This document shows, in pieces, positions 36,810 to 44,459 of a stretch of 64,000 bases of DNA. A program made the position numbers and the translations under genes. The stretch covers positions 7,633,908 through 7,697,907 of the forward strand of contig NC_087082.1 of assembly GCF_026151205.1 (NCBI RefSeq), written 5' to 3'. Under the pieces are notes generated by a model that had not been told where the DNA came from, ran no database searches, and saw nothing but the letters and a program-made list of their open reading frames with translations. This DNA comes from Bolinopsis microptera (lineage: Eukaryota; Ctenophora; Tentaculata; Lobata; Bolinopsidae). Numbering within the stretch: position 1 is the first letter of the stretch; each line of letters begins with the position of its first letter.

Positions 36810-39800
36810 CTCCTCCTCCTCCTCCTCCTCCTCCTCCTCCTCCTCCTCCTCCTCCTCCTCCTCCTCCTCCTCCTCCTCCTCCTCCTCCTCCTCCTCCTCC
36901 TCCTCCTCCTCCTCCTCCTCCTCCTCCTCCTCCTCCTCCTCCTCCTCCTCCTCCTCCTCCTCCTCCTCCTCCTCCTCCTCCTCCTCCTCCTCCTCCTCCT
37001 CCTCCTCCTCCTCCTCCTCCTCCTCCTCCTCCTCCTCCTCCTCCTCCTCCTCCTCCTCCTCCTCCTCCTCCTCCTCCTCCTCCTCCTCCTCCTCCTCCTC
37101 CTCCTCCTCCTCCTCCTCCTCCTCCTCCTCCTCCTCCTCCTCCTCCTCCTCCTCCTCCTCCTCCTCCTCCTCCTCCTCCTCCTCCTCCTCCTCCTCCTCC
37201 TCCTCCTCCTCCTCCTCCTCCTCCTCCTCCTCCTCCTCCTCCTCCTCCTCCTCCTCCTCCTCCTCCTCCTCCTCCTCCTCCTCCTCCTCCTCCTCCTCCT
37301 CCTCCTCCTCCTCCTCCTCCTCCTCCTCCTCCTCCTCCTCCTCCTCCTCCTCCTCCTCCTCCTCCTCCTCCTGGGTCCTCCTCCTGGGTCCTCCTCCTGG
37401 GTCCTCCTCATCCTTCTCCTCTTCAGTCCTTCTCCTCCTCCTCCTCCTCAGTCTTCCTACTCCTCCTCCTCCCGCTCAATCCTCCTCCTCAGTCATCCTC
37501 CTCAGCCATCCTCCTCAGCCCTCCTTAGTCCTCCTCCTCCTCCCACTCCTTCTCAGTCCTCCTCTTCATCTTCCTCCTTAGTCCTCCTCCTCCTCAGTCC
37601 TCATCCTCCTCCTCACTCCTCAGTCCTCCTCATCTTCCCGTTTTTTGGTACGGCATGTAGGATTAGAAATTCCCTCCCAGGTCTTTGTGAGGAGTCTCCC
37701 ACCTTGTGACTACAACCTCCAACAACGCAGGATGATAGCATAATGTCAGAAAGGCACCATTATCGACAAAACTTTTAGCTATAAAAGAAGAGTGATCAAC
37801 ATAATTAATTAGCAAATGTTTTTAATTTAGAAAAATTGCAGGGCAAACCAAAAACGGGTCAAGAAACGTTAAAAATCAATTGTGTAGGAAGTAGGAACAA
37901 CAAATTGTTGCAAGGATTACAGCCTGCTCTAATGCTGCCCCGCGGTATGGGACCTTGCGGTGACGTATCAGCTGAATGTTTGAGAGGGCGTAATTCGATT
38001 TCTGACGAGTTTCAAGTTTTAAAAGTGCCTGGATGTTGATTGGCATACTCTACTCCTTCATGTACGTGGTCAATTAAGCCATTTAGCGGAAGTGAATTTT
38101 TAAATCATAACCATCACTTTAAGAAGTTATTAAATACAGTAGAACCTCTCTATACCGTACTTATACCAACTATACTATTTACTAGGGTTATTAGTAATTA
38201 GAGACAGTCAGACCAGACCAATATACGATACAGGTTGAAACGAAGAAAGTTTAGCAACTTAAAGTTAAACGATAAATAATGTGATAAATCAGATGTTCTA
38301 AGGATTATAGAACATATTTTAGCAGAAAGATGACCACGGAATTGGGAACAGTAACTTTCCAGAATTACTGCTGATATAAACCTAACTATAAATAATAATA
38401 AAGACACTGAAAAGTAAAACAACAATGGGAACCGAAACGAGGATCTGGCCCTTTGTTGAGAGGAGCGGTAACGAATCCAATCTAACGTAGACATTATGAC
38501 TATAATATAAATGAGTATTGAGATTTCTATATAATAGAAATTCGGCAAATTTCTATTATCTATAACAGTAGCCAGGTGCACAACGGAATACGAGCATTTC
38601 AATCACACATTTGACTGTGAGACAAGAATAGAATTAATGGTGGTTTATACAATATCTACTCTATATATAATATACTGTGTAGAACTCAACAGTTGGCAGG
38701 TGATATAATAAGAACCTGGAATATTTCTATATTTCTCAACAAATTACTCAGGAATACGGGACGAACTTATGGCTGTAATTATTTATTCTATTTACTGAAT
38801 GGTAGGTAGACGTTAGAGCACCTGCTATTTTTTAATAAATCTAGTAAATTTTGCATTTGAAAGTTCAGTTTGAGAACTTAACGGTAAAATGGCTGTTTGA
38901 GAGTAATTAAATACGGTCATTATGGGGCAGAATCAACCCGGCCCTTTGAGGCGAACGTAGAAACAGCGGTAAAAATAATAACATTTGGTTGGTATAAATC
39001 CCATTTAAAACACAATCTGCGGGATAATTTAGGTTTCGGAACTTTCGTATTACACATCCGGGTGATACGACTGATTAAATACTACATCAAACTAATTCAA
39101 GGAAAGAGAAATGCCTTCAATTCACAGAAAGAGATTACAAAACTTGTTGAGCTACTATTATTCAATTACCTATATTTTTCAATTAGATAATTACTCTCAG
39201 CTATTCCATGGATTGGGTGACAATTCGTTAAACTCCAGATATCTTATATGGTTATCACGTGGGCATCACGTGGTACAGTTGGTTTTATTTTTTCTTCGCG
39301 CAGTTTTAATTTCTACTGTGGAATGTAGCAAGATAGAACATTTCAACGAAATGTCGTGTTTTCTTGTTATTCGGGACTATGTGTTGATTATTCAGATCGT
39401 CTCCAAATAACTTGAAATTACAGTTCATTCCAGCTTCCAACATTCCAAGACTTAGACAGAGGACTCTCACAAATACGAGTAGAAAGATCCCGGAGGGGCA
39501 CCATTAGTCCTGGCAGGTTGCATATTTTTTAATTTTAATATTTTTTAATTAAAAAAAAAGACTTCGACGTATATTTATAAAATATTTCTTACTTGAACAT
39601 ACATTTTACTATATATAGTAAAATGTATGTTCAAGTAAGAAATATTTTCCTGTTATATATAACAGGAAATAATTGAAAACATTTATATATTAAAATCAAT
39701 CATTCCTCAAACCTGAGCATCACTTTTAGAGAACTGAGCGATCTGATCTTTAGTGAATACCGGATCAGATGACATGATCAGTGATCTGTCAGAGTCTATC

Positions 39801-40871
39801 AGCGGAGTGAAGGAGCCGTGCTCTCTGTAATACCACTTCAGACCATGTTTCTGGTGAAATGAGTGACGTTTTAAAAAGCCCCCTTTGTAATAAATGTGTG
39901 AAATTTGAGCTCTTCATCTCAAATTCCATATGTTGGTGGGTTGAATTGAATTAAGGTTATGAAATTTTTTCACTGCTTCAATTTTCCTGCAGCAGTACAT
40001 CTGTACTCAGATTATCAAACATTATCAAACAATATTATCGTACCACAAGTTCAAGGTCTCTGATGATATCCGGTCTGAGAAGTGCCAGAACGTAAGAACA
40101 ACGGGAAAACTTGTAACCTGGAGTGAGAAATAAAGTAAATGAGAGGAAGTTATTGATTATATAAGACTAAAAAGAAAACATTTTTCTTTTACTTTTAAAG
40201 CAATTCATTCTACATCTTCGAAATCTTGAGATTTTAATAATAACATAAATGGTAGAGTTAATTGGAGCAAGGACTAGAAATTTACAGATACACACTCACT
40301 TAGAATAATACTAATTGGTATTTGGCAAAGGGTTCGAATAAATTAGAGCTACCACAAATCAAAATTACCATGTCATCAACTATGAACAACACCATGTTAC
40401 TCATTATTTAAGCTAAAAATATATGATTTGATCAATTAATTTTGTCTACTAATTATCTACTAATTATCTACAGTAATAATTATCTACTAATTATCAACTA
40501 ATTATCTTCTAATTATCTACTTATTATCTAATAATTATCTACTAATTTACCTGGAACAATCTCCTCTGTAACAGCAGCTCCACCAACTAAATGGCGCTTT
40601 TCAAGGACCACTGTGTCCAGACCACTCTTTTGAAGGTACGTTGCCTAAAACAAACACTCAGTGTTGAAAAGTTGTAAGACCAAACACAACTCACTATACA
40701 CAAGAGTTAAGTTGATTTTAAGTACAGTAATAACTTGTGGGAAAATTGAAATTTATAGATATACAATGCACGTACTGCAATAAGTCCATTGTGACCACCA
40801 CCTACAACTATTGCATCAAACTTCTTCCTTGTAAGAACTCTCTGTGTTATCCGCTGTAGGTTAGCTGCCAT
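8891..40871 (-). CDS. PYROXD2: PYROXD2-like FAD-dependent oxidoreductase, 15 exons, complete
   Basis: PYROXD2 belongs to the phytoene-desaturase/retinol-saturase-like FAD amine-oxidase fold; the mammalian protein is mitochondrial. Exons in gene order are 40776-40871, 40551-40644, 40044-40117, 39713-39850, 14923-14959, 14697-14771, 11783-11908, 11492-11667, 11100-11204, 10823-10922, 10466-10622, 10017-10168, 9747-9851, 9111-9233 and 8891-8958. All junctions are GT..AG, all phases join, and the total is 1626 nt (541 aa). The start ATG is at 40871 and the TAA ends at 8891. The N-terminus has the dinucleotide-binding GGGHNGL, and the C-terminus has the family's LYLCG..HPGGGV. The human protein is slightly longer (about 581 aa). 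A small phase-1 exon between exons 6 and 7 could have been missed. Exon 5 is only 37 nt and follows a 24.75-kb intron. Confidence 0.93.
10235..10480. repeat. 19-bp minisatellite (13 copies) overlapping the exon 11 donor of PYROXD2
   Basis: The + strand unit is ACCGGTCACTAGGTAACTA. The last copy lies on the 3' end of exon 11 (ends at 10466): in gene sense the exon ends TTACCTAGTGACCG and is followed by GTAAGT. The 12 intronic copies repeat the same 14 exon bases but follow them with GTTGGT or GTTAGT instead of GTAAGT. Confidence 0.92.
11905..12202. repeat. 33-34-bp minisatellite (9 copies) overlapping the exon 7 acceptor of PYROXD2
   Basis: The unit is TTGCTGAAACACAAGG followed by TATATCATGTTAAC and four variable bases. 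In gene sense each unit reads TTGTGTTTCAG/CAAG, which is exactly the acceptor and first four bases of exon 7 (starts at 11908). More copies lie at 12502-12547 and 14322-14409, after a hAT insertion and after the block containing the antisense ORF. Confidence 0.92.
12203..12501. mobile_element. hAT-type MITE, copy 1, with a 41-base C run
   Basis: The termini are CAGTGGCGTAACGAA and its near-perfect inverse (one difference). It is inserted into the 34-bp array. The interior is clearly homologous to the copy at 53017-53307. A homopolymer of 41 C at 12423-12463 replaces a short C-rich stretch of the other copy. The flanking duplication is blurred (TATCATG on both sides, also part of the array). 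Confidence 0.8.
12502..12547. repeat. Residual copy of the 34-bp array
   Basis: One unit of the PYROXD2 intron 6 minisatellite lies between the hAT MITE and the ORF-bearing block. Confidence 0.85.
13381..14085 (+). CDS. Unrecognised intronless ORF nested antisense in PYROXD2 intron 6
   Basis: The open frame runs from 13261, but its first ATG is at 13381, giving 234 aa. The amino-acid composition is normal for a soluble, mostly helical protein, with many Glu/Lys/Leu, no membrane segment and no signal peptide. I do not recognise a family. Notable stretches are [34 protein letters not shown] and the C-terminal [16 protein letters not shown]. It lies on the + strand within an intron of a minus-strand gene, in a 1.77-kb block bracketed by copies of the 34-bp minisatellite. 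A retrocopy is possible, but no poly(A) tract or duplication proves it. The frame upstream of 13381 stays open for 40 codons, so an upstream exon is also possible. Confidence 0.5.
   Translation: MSDQILTDAELLPQQFATLLLKINKTINHKTAELIRSLDNLAKNMSGGDILEDAANFYLKRMEELVPGLRSSEDEIVESLSTIEQIIYSICISGMHDHELREMEPVEALMELSTMFGKKQFDLEKFSWTQSLKKKLRHPLAIRTQLALNHVQFQNIKLTAERATTCATLMIPKILSDDEQRYFSEQRFRAEQAKQGGDYFYEVLCPQPRDRYVDDFKKALENLEKMCLEYMKLK
14322..14409. repeat. Distal copies of the PYROXD2 intron 6 minisatellite
   Basis: Two to three units of TGCTGAAACACAAGG/TATATCATGTTAAC, separated from the main array by 1.77 kb that contains the antisense ORF. The unit at about 14368 has the variant CTAACTGAAACACAAGG. 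Confidence 0.85.
14697..14959 (-). CDS. PYROXD2: PYROXD2 exons 5 and 6 (isolated small exons)
   Basis: Exon 5 (14923-14959, 37 nt) encodes [12 protein letters not shown] and exon 6 (14697-14771, 75 nt) encodes [18 protein letters not shown]. Both are flanked by TTTCAG acceptors and GTAAG donors. They link the N-terminal exons 25 kb away to the central exons, and the reading phases fit. The region is about 15 aa shorter than in the human protein. Confidence 0.85.
15811..16956 (-). CDS. Orphan class A (rhodopsin-like) GPCR, single exon
   Basis: This 381-aa protein has seven hydrophobic segments, at about residues 4-27, 39-60, 82-102, 118-142, 168-198, 240-268 and 276-300. TM1 has GLPANFLVL (the conserved Asn), TM2 has the conserved Asp in VVTDMIIAV, and the TM3/ECL2 cysteines are in HHVLCEI and APTCIDQ. 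The DRY motif is replaced by VRL (ISVVRLRLI), and NPxxY by TPAVQCIVY, so this is a divergent receptor. The tail is His/Thr-rich. The N-terminus before TM1 is only a few residues. An in-frame TAG precedes the ATG within an acceptor-like GATTAG, so an upstream exon is possible. It lies inside the giant PYROXD2 intron on the same strand. The ligand cannot be predicted. Confidence 0.8.
   Translation of the reverse strand: MEMFLLCSSITVFIGLPANFLVLIYFTFGRVPINKSMKTLHIWIVVTDMIIAVILLPFTMDGISQFEVYTPSHHVLCEILEFSGDMWIRISYFLICMISVVRLRLIRRIKSPGTRVKVPINRILIAACLFFAVQSLFPIVLRHIQGDAPTCIDQKLWEITFPDPVNRRIWRLLTILLQVVSAILIIVVVNSISIYHLLLDEGRKLSSVERLTIQWVNTTFRRQNSVFDEPSLVKVKTFAACVKAASITLLLAFVFFCLHISGVIHTCCKILSIETHINGEIANSISYLTPAVQCIVYGLNFKGFWVFWYNALLRLALRVKGVLGYSTVLESRVSEGQSEELLNDNTHHSRVSSQVLNTRHNTHQTPHHTPRLDRDVIMWYN
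16957..21827. other. Intronic AT-rich sequence without recognised features
   Basis: About 4.9 kb between the GPCR and the next arrays. There are no long ORFs, and only short AT-rich direct and inverted repeats, such as alternating gc-tat and TAGCCGGCTAATAGC copies near 19460-19530. I see no gene. Confidence 0.5.
21828..22040. repeat. 54-bp minisatellite, 4 near-identical copies
   Basis: The unit begins CCAACCTTGATAGTACTTCA and ends CTGATACTTAACTACT. The copies differ very little, suggesting recent expansion. Confidence 0.92.
22279..22678. repeat. 36-bp minisatellite, about 11 copies
   Basis: The unit is GAGACGTACTAAGCTCCCAC followed by TCACTAATGAGTAATA. Variants have TTCTCCCTTACTAATAGAG. 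In PYROXD2 sense most units carry GTGAGT, a strong donor-like hexamer. Short repetitive ORFs on the minus strand are by-products. Confidence 0.92.
22679..23400. other. Intronic sequence without recognised features
   Basis: No gene or clear repeat is visible between the 36-bp array and the A-tailed segment. Confidence 0.4.
23401..23644 (+). mobile_element. Candidate retroposed segment with A-rich tail
   Basis: About 220 bp of sequence, more GC-rich than its flanks, ends in an A-rich tail (about 23622-23644, interrupted by GG). The form is that of a SINE or a retroposed small RNA. I could not find convincing A and B boxes or a target-site duplication. Confidence 0.35.
23877..24001. repeat. 19-bp array with seven perfect TGACGTCA (CRE) palindromes
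   Basis: TGACGTCA occurs at 23877, 23896, 23915, 23934, 23953, 23972 and 23991, exactly 19 bp apart. Each is joined by TATAACCCACG (or CACTT). Most units also carry an overlapping CACGTG E-box. CREB/ATF factors bind TGACGTCA, so the array is a possible enhancer as well as a minisatellite. Confidence 0.92.
24002..26828. other. Intronic AT-rich sequence
   Basis: No gene recognised. A G-run lies at about 25970-25982. The 72-codon ORF near 24885 has no coding support. Confidence 0.45.
26829..27198 (+). mobile_element. tRNA-derived SINE with poly(A) tail
   Basis: The 370-bp unit starts with a tRNA-like head holding a pol III A box (TGGCTCAGTTGG, 26837-26848) and B box (GGTTCGATTCC, 26879-26889). 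A non-tRNA body follows, ending AAGTGTTGAGAT plus a run of about 14 A at 27185-27198. The structure is typical of a tRNA-derived SINE. No target-site duplication was evident. Confidence 0.75.
27636..27770. repeat. 10-bp tandem array (CTGTCGTAAA)n
   Basis: About a dozen units of CTGTCGTAAA with some 12-14-bp variants containing TATAAA. The short repetitive ORF on the minus strand is a by-product. Confidence 0.85.
28286..28500. repeat. Degenerate CCCCCTCCATAAATATACACTATACAG array
   Basis: Units of about 27 bp contain ACACTATACAGCCCCC with alternative CCATCACTATA inserts, ending in a long C run at about 28484-28498. Confidence 0.8.
28501..29435. other. Intronic sequence without recognised features
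   Basis: AT-rich; no gene, and no clear repeat other than a short local duplication of AGCAGCAGATCCTA near 29160-29200. Confidence 0.4.
29444..30215 (+). mobile_element. hAT DNA transposon, non-autonomous, with transposase relic
   Basis: The termini are CAGGCTTGTCCGCCG and its inverse CGGCGGACAAGCCTG. They are flanked by a perfect 8-bp duplication TTTCACAG (29436-29443 and 30216-30223), the hallmark of hAT elements. Both ends carry GCCGCC-rich subterminal sequence. The middle encodes a fragment of the hAT C-terminal dimerisation domain (listed separately). At 772 bp it is a deletion derivative of a larger autonomous element. Confidence 0.93.
29723..29914 (+). pseudogene. hAT transposase C-terminal fragment
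   Basis: The + strand reads [20 protein letters not shown] and then [19 protein letters not shown]. This matches the hAT C-terminal motif pattern (P.L...A...L.IPA.S...ER.FS.AG.....R..L....) and ends at a stop soon after. No catalytic DDE region or zinc finger remains, so it cannot be active on its own. Confidence 0.75.
30318..31619 (+). pseudogene. LINE ORF2 part 1: APE-type endonuclease domain
   Basis: The frame encodes 433 aa. From about residue 35 it shows the endonuclease/exonuclease/phosphatase fold: [14 protein letters not shown] (catalytic Glu), [18 protein letters not shown] and the terminal SDHRLV. The enzyme nicks target DNA for target-primed reverse transcription. The frame runs to about 31590 and then leaves the RT frame at the internal deletion, so the ORF2 polyprotein is broken. 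The ATG overlaps the last base of the left target-site duplication, so it is probably not the native start. Confidence 0.88.
30319..32652 (+). mobile_element. Internally deleted non-LTR retrotransposon (LINE) with 12-bp target-site duplication
   Basis: ATACTTCTCAAA is present at 30307-30318 and again at 32653-32664, bracketing the element. The 3' end has the AT-rich tandem GATTTAATAT/GATTTAATAAT, a LINE-type tail. Inside are an APE-type endonuclease ORF and the C-terminal half of a reverse transcriptase. The RT fingers and most of the palm N-terminal part are missing, so a block was deleted near 31575-31600. Confidence 0.9.
31591..32553 (+). pseudogene. LINE ORF2 part 2: reverse transcriptase C-terminal half
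   Basis: The frame encodes up to 320 aa, beginning in RT motif KVNGVLS..F, then [17 protein letters not shown], the catalytic EYADDVDF (YADD), and the thumb and C-terminal region to RYWRNLQ. It lacks RT motifs upstream of KVNGVLS. It is in a different frame from the endonuclease, consistent with a deletion junction. The family is CR1/Jockey-like non-LTR; clade assignment needs a tree. Confidence 0.88.
32653..34383. other. Intronic sequence after the LINE
   Basis: It starts with three short tandem copies of CTTCTCAAACATTTCTATTCA (32653-32720). No gene is visible. Confidence 0.45.
34384..34985. repeat. 12-bp array (CTGTAACTAATTA)n with 260-bp higher-order duplication
   Basis: Units of ACTGTAACTAATT and variants fill 600 bp. 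A distinctive segment containing ACTGATTAGTGTAAGTAATT and GTAATTAATAACAACTGTAA occurs at about 34591-34720 and again 260 bp later, so the array was itself duplicated. Confidence 0.9.
34986..36171. other. Intronic sequence without recognised features
   Basis: AT-rich, no gene or clear mobile element seen. Confidence 0.4.
36172..36284. repeat. 11-bp array (AGAGGTAATAT), 10 copies
   Basis: Near-perfect tandem units; the period is close to one helical turn. Confidence 0.92.
36784..37372. repeat. Pure (TCC)n microsatellite, 196 uninterrupted units
   Basis: 588 bp of perfect TCC without a single interruption, followed by a decaying TCC-rich tail to about 37640. The poly-Leu, poly-Pro and poly-Arg frames are artefacts. 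In PYROXD2 sense the transcript is (GGA)n, which can form quadruplexes and resembles purine-rich splicing enhancers. Confidence 0.97.
37373..37650. repeat. Degenerate TCC-rich tail of the microsatellite
   Basis: Imperfect CCTCCTCCTGGG and CCTCAGTCCTCC units, an older, mutated part of the same pyrimidine tract. Confidence 0.85.
37651..39578. other. Intronic sequence without recognised features
   Basis: Several short ORFs (for example about 38200-38600 and 38900-39410) show no recognisable motif. I see no gene. Confidence 0.4.
39579..39666. repeat. Two abutting perfect palindromes (70 bp and 18 bp)
   Basis: 39579-39648 is a spacer-free perfect palindrome with 35-bp arms, centred on CTATATATAG at 39613/39614. 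It is directly followed by CCTGTTATATATAACAGG at 39649-39666, also perfect. The pair ends 47 bp from the donor of PYROXD2 exon 4. Confidence 0.95.
39713..40871 (-). CDS. PYROXD2: PYROXD2 exons 1-4 (N-terminal FAD-binding part)
   Basis: Exon 1 encodes a basic N-terminal stretch (possible mitochondrial presequence) and the FAD-binding strand-turn-helix [12 protein letters not shown]. Exon 2 gives [17 protein letters not shown], exon 3 [13 protein letters not shown] and exon 4 KHGLKWY..FTPLI..QIAQF. Donors are GTACGT, GTAAAT, GTACGA and GTTTGA. The open frame from exon 4 joins in phase 0 to the 37-nt exon at 14923-14959. Confidence 0.92.
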
Positions 40872-41969
40872 TGGCTGGACAATTTAAAAAGTAGTAGAAG
40901 TAGTAGTTTAACAATGAATAAATAATGAATCATTAATACAATTTGAGAAACTCAACTAAAGTAGTAGCAAAGTTTTGCTCTAGAAACACACTCTGTGAAT
41001 TTCCCAGGCGTATCAACTAAAATATCCAATTTTATCTTTCTACTTTAAGAAAAGAGGGGGGCCAGAGGGCCAACATGCATCATTACACCACTGGGTTTGA
41101 TACTTTTTTAGGCTTACCTCTAGGCTCATTAACCATCTGTGAGTTTTCTTACTGTTAGTTATACAAGGGTTATTAACAGGGATATGTTTATTAATTTTGA
41201 GTTTTCTAGCTTGCATGTTGAATCAAATGACTAAGTAAAATCAGATACTTCATGAGAAGTGGTGTGCTATGAAAGGTCAGTATTCAGTACAGTAAGGAAA
41301 TTATTCAGGTTAACATTACTGAAATCATAGTACTGTACATATTTTTCATTTTTGGCCAAACTTAAAATTCGATGTCAGTGAATTCGAATGTTGGAGAAGG
41401 GGATCCCCGATTCTATTTGTAATACAACCTGAAATAACACAATTGCTAGGGTCATTTGTGAGGATGTTCATGTTGTCAAATGTCAATAAAAAATGATTCG
41501 AAATTTAAAATTTTGGCTCTCATGTGTAGGTATTGAAATTATGGGTGCAAAACCTCTCCTTAAGAAACATTCTTTAAATAGAGCATGGTTACTTTTAACG
41601 GGTGATACTCGTAAAATATCTGTTCCATATATTGGACCGTCGACGAGTCCAACTCGGCGCGCGTCCTGGTAGGTTGTAAACCTACAAGGTTACTTTAGCC
41701 AGCATCACCGCGTACTAAAAAAAGATTAACAATTGAAGTCCCTCATTATACGAACACCAGATTTGGGAAAAGTTTACATACGTTACGTGATCGAATGATT
41801 CAAGGAAACTGTAAATGTCGCTATTTTTTCGCCACCGGAGATACAAGATAGATGACATTTGAAATCAGCGTTAAATAAGTTAAATAACCTTACTTGTGTA
41901 TTAAAGTGATTAATCGTCATCCAGTAAAGATCAAAAATTTGGATTTCCAACAAAACATTTTAATTGTTC

Positions 41970-42110
41970 ACTTGTAGCGCGATGCACTACTGGGTCGCGC
42001 CGCGCATCAAATAATTCTTCTCGCAATTCGGTAGATCGGCGAAATGCACCACTGTTGACTGTGCCTCACCGAGCTGCGAAGGATTGACATCGTGAATCCC
42101 TGCGGTTTCT
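41970..42110. repeat. Dispersed repeat, copy 1 (relative at 50425-50680)
   Basis: It shares TAGCGCGATGCACTACTGGG, CCGCGCATCAAATAAT and CGAGCTGCGAAGGATTGACA with the copy near 50.5 kb. The unit is GC-rich compared with its surroundings. Its class is unknown. Confidence 0.7.
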
Positions 42111-42379
42111 TCGCGTTCGCGACTATACCCATTTGCGATGCCACTGTGTGGACGTAGGTGTGATAAATCATACATCCTCTTAAAGTACATGCTCTAACTC
42201 GGACATCGCAAGCTTAACCAGTTCTGGGGACTGTTCCTGGGTAGAGTTATGAAAACTTAAAGCTTTCGCGCCGCGCAAGCCCCCAAATATGGCTAAAAAT
42301 GTGCATCGTCGTAGAATAACTTTGCGTAGGGAATGCGCGAGCACGACAATATGATAGTTAATATTGATTTTCGGCCTCC

Positions 42380-42450
42380 GGCTTGATAGCCTAGTTGGCT
42401 AAGAGGGCGATTGACCGTGCTAGCTGAGGGTTCGAATCCCGGTCTGACCT
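42380..42450 (+). pseudogene. tRNA-like sequence (tRNA pseudogene or SINE head)
   Basis: A 71-nt segment with A box TAGCCTAGTTGG (42387-42398) and B box GGTTCGAATCC (42429-42439). The acceptor stem pairs at only about five of seven positions, and the T and anticodon stems are imperfect. A functional tRNA is therefore unlikely; a tRNA-derived SINE head or tRNA relic fits better. Confidence 0.5.
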
Positions 42451-44459
42451 TTATTTAGTTTGAACTGAAACAAGTTGTTTACTATTTTCATCAAAAAGCT
42501 TCTCTAGTGTTAGGTTAATATTGATTAGTTAATTATATTAAAAGTTTTACTCTAGGATGAAATTCATAATTAGAAATGGCAAAGCAGCTATACGCAAAGC
42601 ATCATTATACTACAATTTAATAGAAATAACAATGTCTGTCTCTGATTATTTTTATATACAAGTAACAGACGTGAGCAGTATTGCATATGCATCGATTAGT
42701 ATTCAGTTCGGAGTCGTCGTATATCAGCTATAGCATAGATTTTAAATTGCTGCTAATGCTATAGCTGCAGATATGAGCAGTTTTTATCAGTCTGATTTGG
42801 TCCGTTTTGGGCTGGGCCCAGTTTGCTAAGGATTCTGTTTCTATCTGTTGTAAAACTTGGTGTGCCTTTAAGTGCCTCTCTCAACGACAATCCCTCTATA
42901 GCAGTTACTAATACTTGATAGCTCTATTAATTCTGCCTGTCATGGTGGGAAAGGAAGGTCAAGACTGCTTGTTTTATAACTTTTTGTTGGGACTATTGAC
43001 ATGTAGTGTTTGGAGAAGGAGGGTAACGAAGGAGCACTTTTTAGTTGTCCAGTGGGCATTTCTAGACGCTGCTATCCATTACCTTCGACATCTGAAACAG
43101 ATTTTAATAAAAGGAACTAAATAATAATACGGTTGCAGTTGAGTAAAATCAAATCTGAGACTTGAGTGGCGAGTGCAGTAGGGAAAGAAAATCTATAAGT
43201 GCATCTCAAACTGCTAAACTTGACTTACTGTTGAAAAAGACTGTTTGACTACACTTCAATCCACCAGCCTCTCATAATTTTCAATGTGTGAAGCAGCTGG
43301 CGTGAGTTTCGTGGAATTCGTGAAAATCTTTCATAATCCCAGCCTCCAGGAGTTGCTTTTATTTTGGGTCCTCTTAGAGCTTTAGAGGTTATCGATATTC
43401 CAGATTATGTCTGCTTTGTTGTCTGTACTTCCGGGGGTTGTATAAACCTGAGTAATTGAACAGTTCAATACCAGAGAGAATGCTGAAGACTTCGAAAGTT
43501 CTGCCAAAATGTTTATTTTCTATACACAAATCCGAATTTTTCTCTTTAGTGGCGATTTTAGACAAAATTTACCTTCTTTCGGACTAAACTTTGAAACTGA
43601 ATTGAAGTTTAAACGATTACCTCTAGAATGATATTAATGAATTAGTAAATTTATCATCAGAAGTCAAGTTATGGTCGATTTTGGAAGCTTGGATACGCTA
43701 AAATTATTAATTACATGAATGTGATATCAATTATTGCGCGCGGCTCGGTTATATTGCGCGTGGTTGCTAGGCGCCAGCGGAAGAATTGCTTACAATTTTT
43801 TTTCCGTTCGGCAGAAAGACAATTGTGACTGACAAACATGTAGAAAACTCTCCCAGAACTTCTAGTATATTCTTTAGGGCGGGAAATACATCGTAGAATG
43901 GAAGGTCTGTGATTAACCCGACAAATCCGAATTTCTTCCTAAATATATCACAAAGGCGCGTTCACAATTTTTACGCGTTATAAACCGCTTCATTTTAGGT
44001 CGTTCTATAGTTAATCTCACTACTTCAAAAGGGTAAAACTGGTTAGAGAAGAACTCAACCTTTGGTTTCTTCACAAGTAGAAGCACTAAGAAAACACCCA
44101 AGTTGTCCATGATAGAGACAAGAAACAAACTTTGCAAAGCAAACTAAACAGGCTGACTGAGCTTAAGAGGTTTATTTACATTTGTATACCTATGGAACTG
44201 TAGAACTGTTGAAATCCAGAGAAGGTTATTGACATTGTTCTCTTGAGGGTGCTGGCATTTTACCTTATAATCATTCTGGAGACGGGAACGAGCATGTTAC
44301 TGTTAACAAGAGTCAAAAATACCGGCAGGGCACTCATTTGAATTCCGTAAGTGTTCTGGGCGTGAAACATTGTCTTCAGGATAAGGAATCTGTTGCTCCA
44401 AGTTATCAACAGGATAAGAAAACGGTTCACTGAATTACTTTAAATGCTTTACTGTTTCG

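Larger units (their letters stand above)
14960..39712 (-). other. Giant 24.75-kb intron 4 of PYROXD2
   Basis: The other introns of this gene are about 100 bp to 2.8 kb. This one contains a GPCR gene, a hAT element, a SINE, a LINE, a (TCC)n tract and at least nine tandem arrays, each listed separately. It ends 47 bases after a pair of perfect palindromes next to exon 4. Confidence 0.85.

Noticed and set aside
36594-37709. Long poly-Leu, poly-Pro and poly-Arg reading frames
   Set aside because: They are the frames of the pure (TCC)n microsatellite and carry no other coding sign.
38897-39410. Overlapping 97- and 99-codon ORFs
   Set aside because: No motif, no splice context and AT-rich random-like composition.
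42380-42450. Functional tRNA gene
   Set aside because: A and B boxes are good, but the acceptor, T and anticodon stems do not pair properly, so it is listed as a tRNA-like relic.
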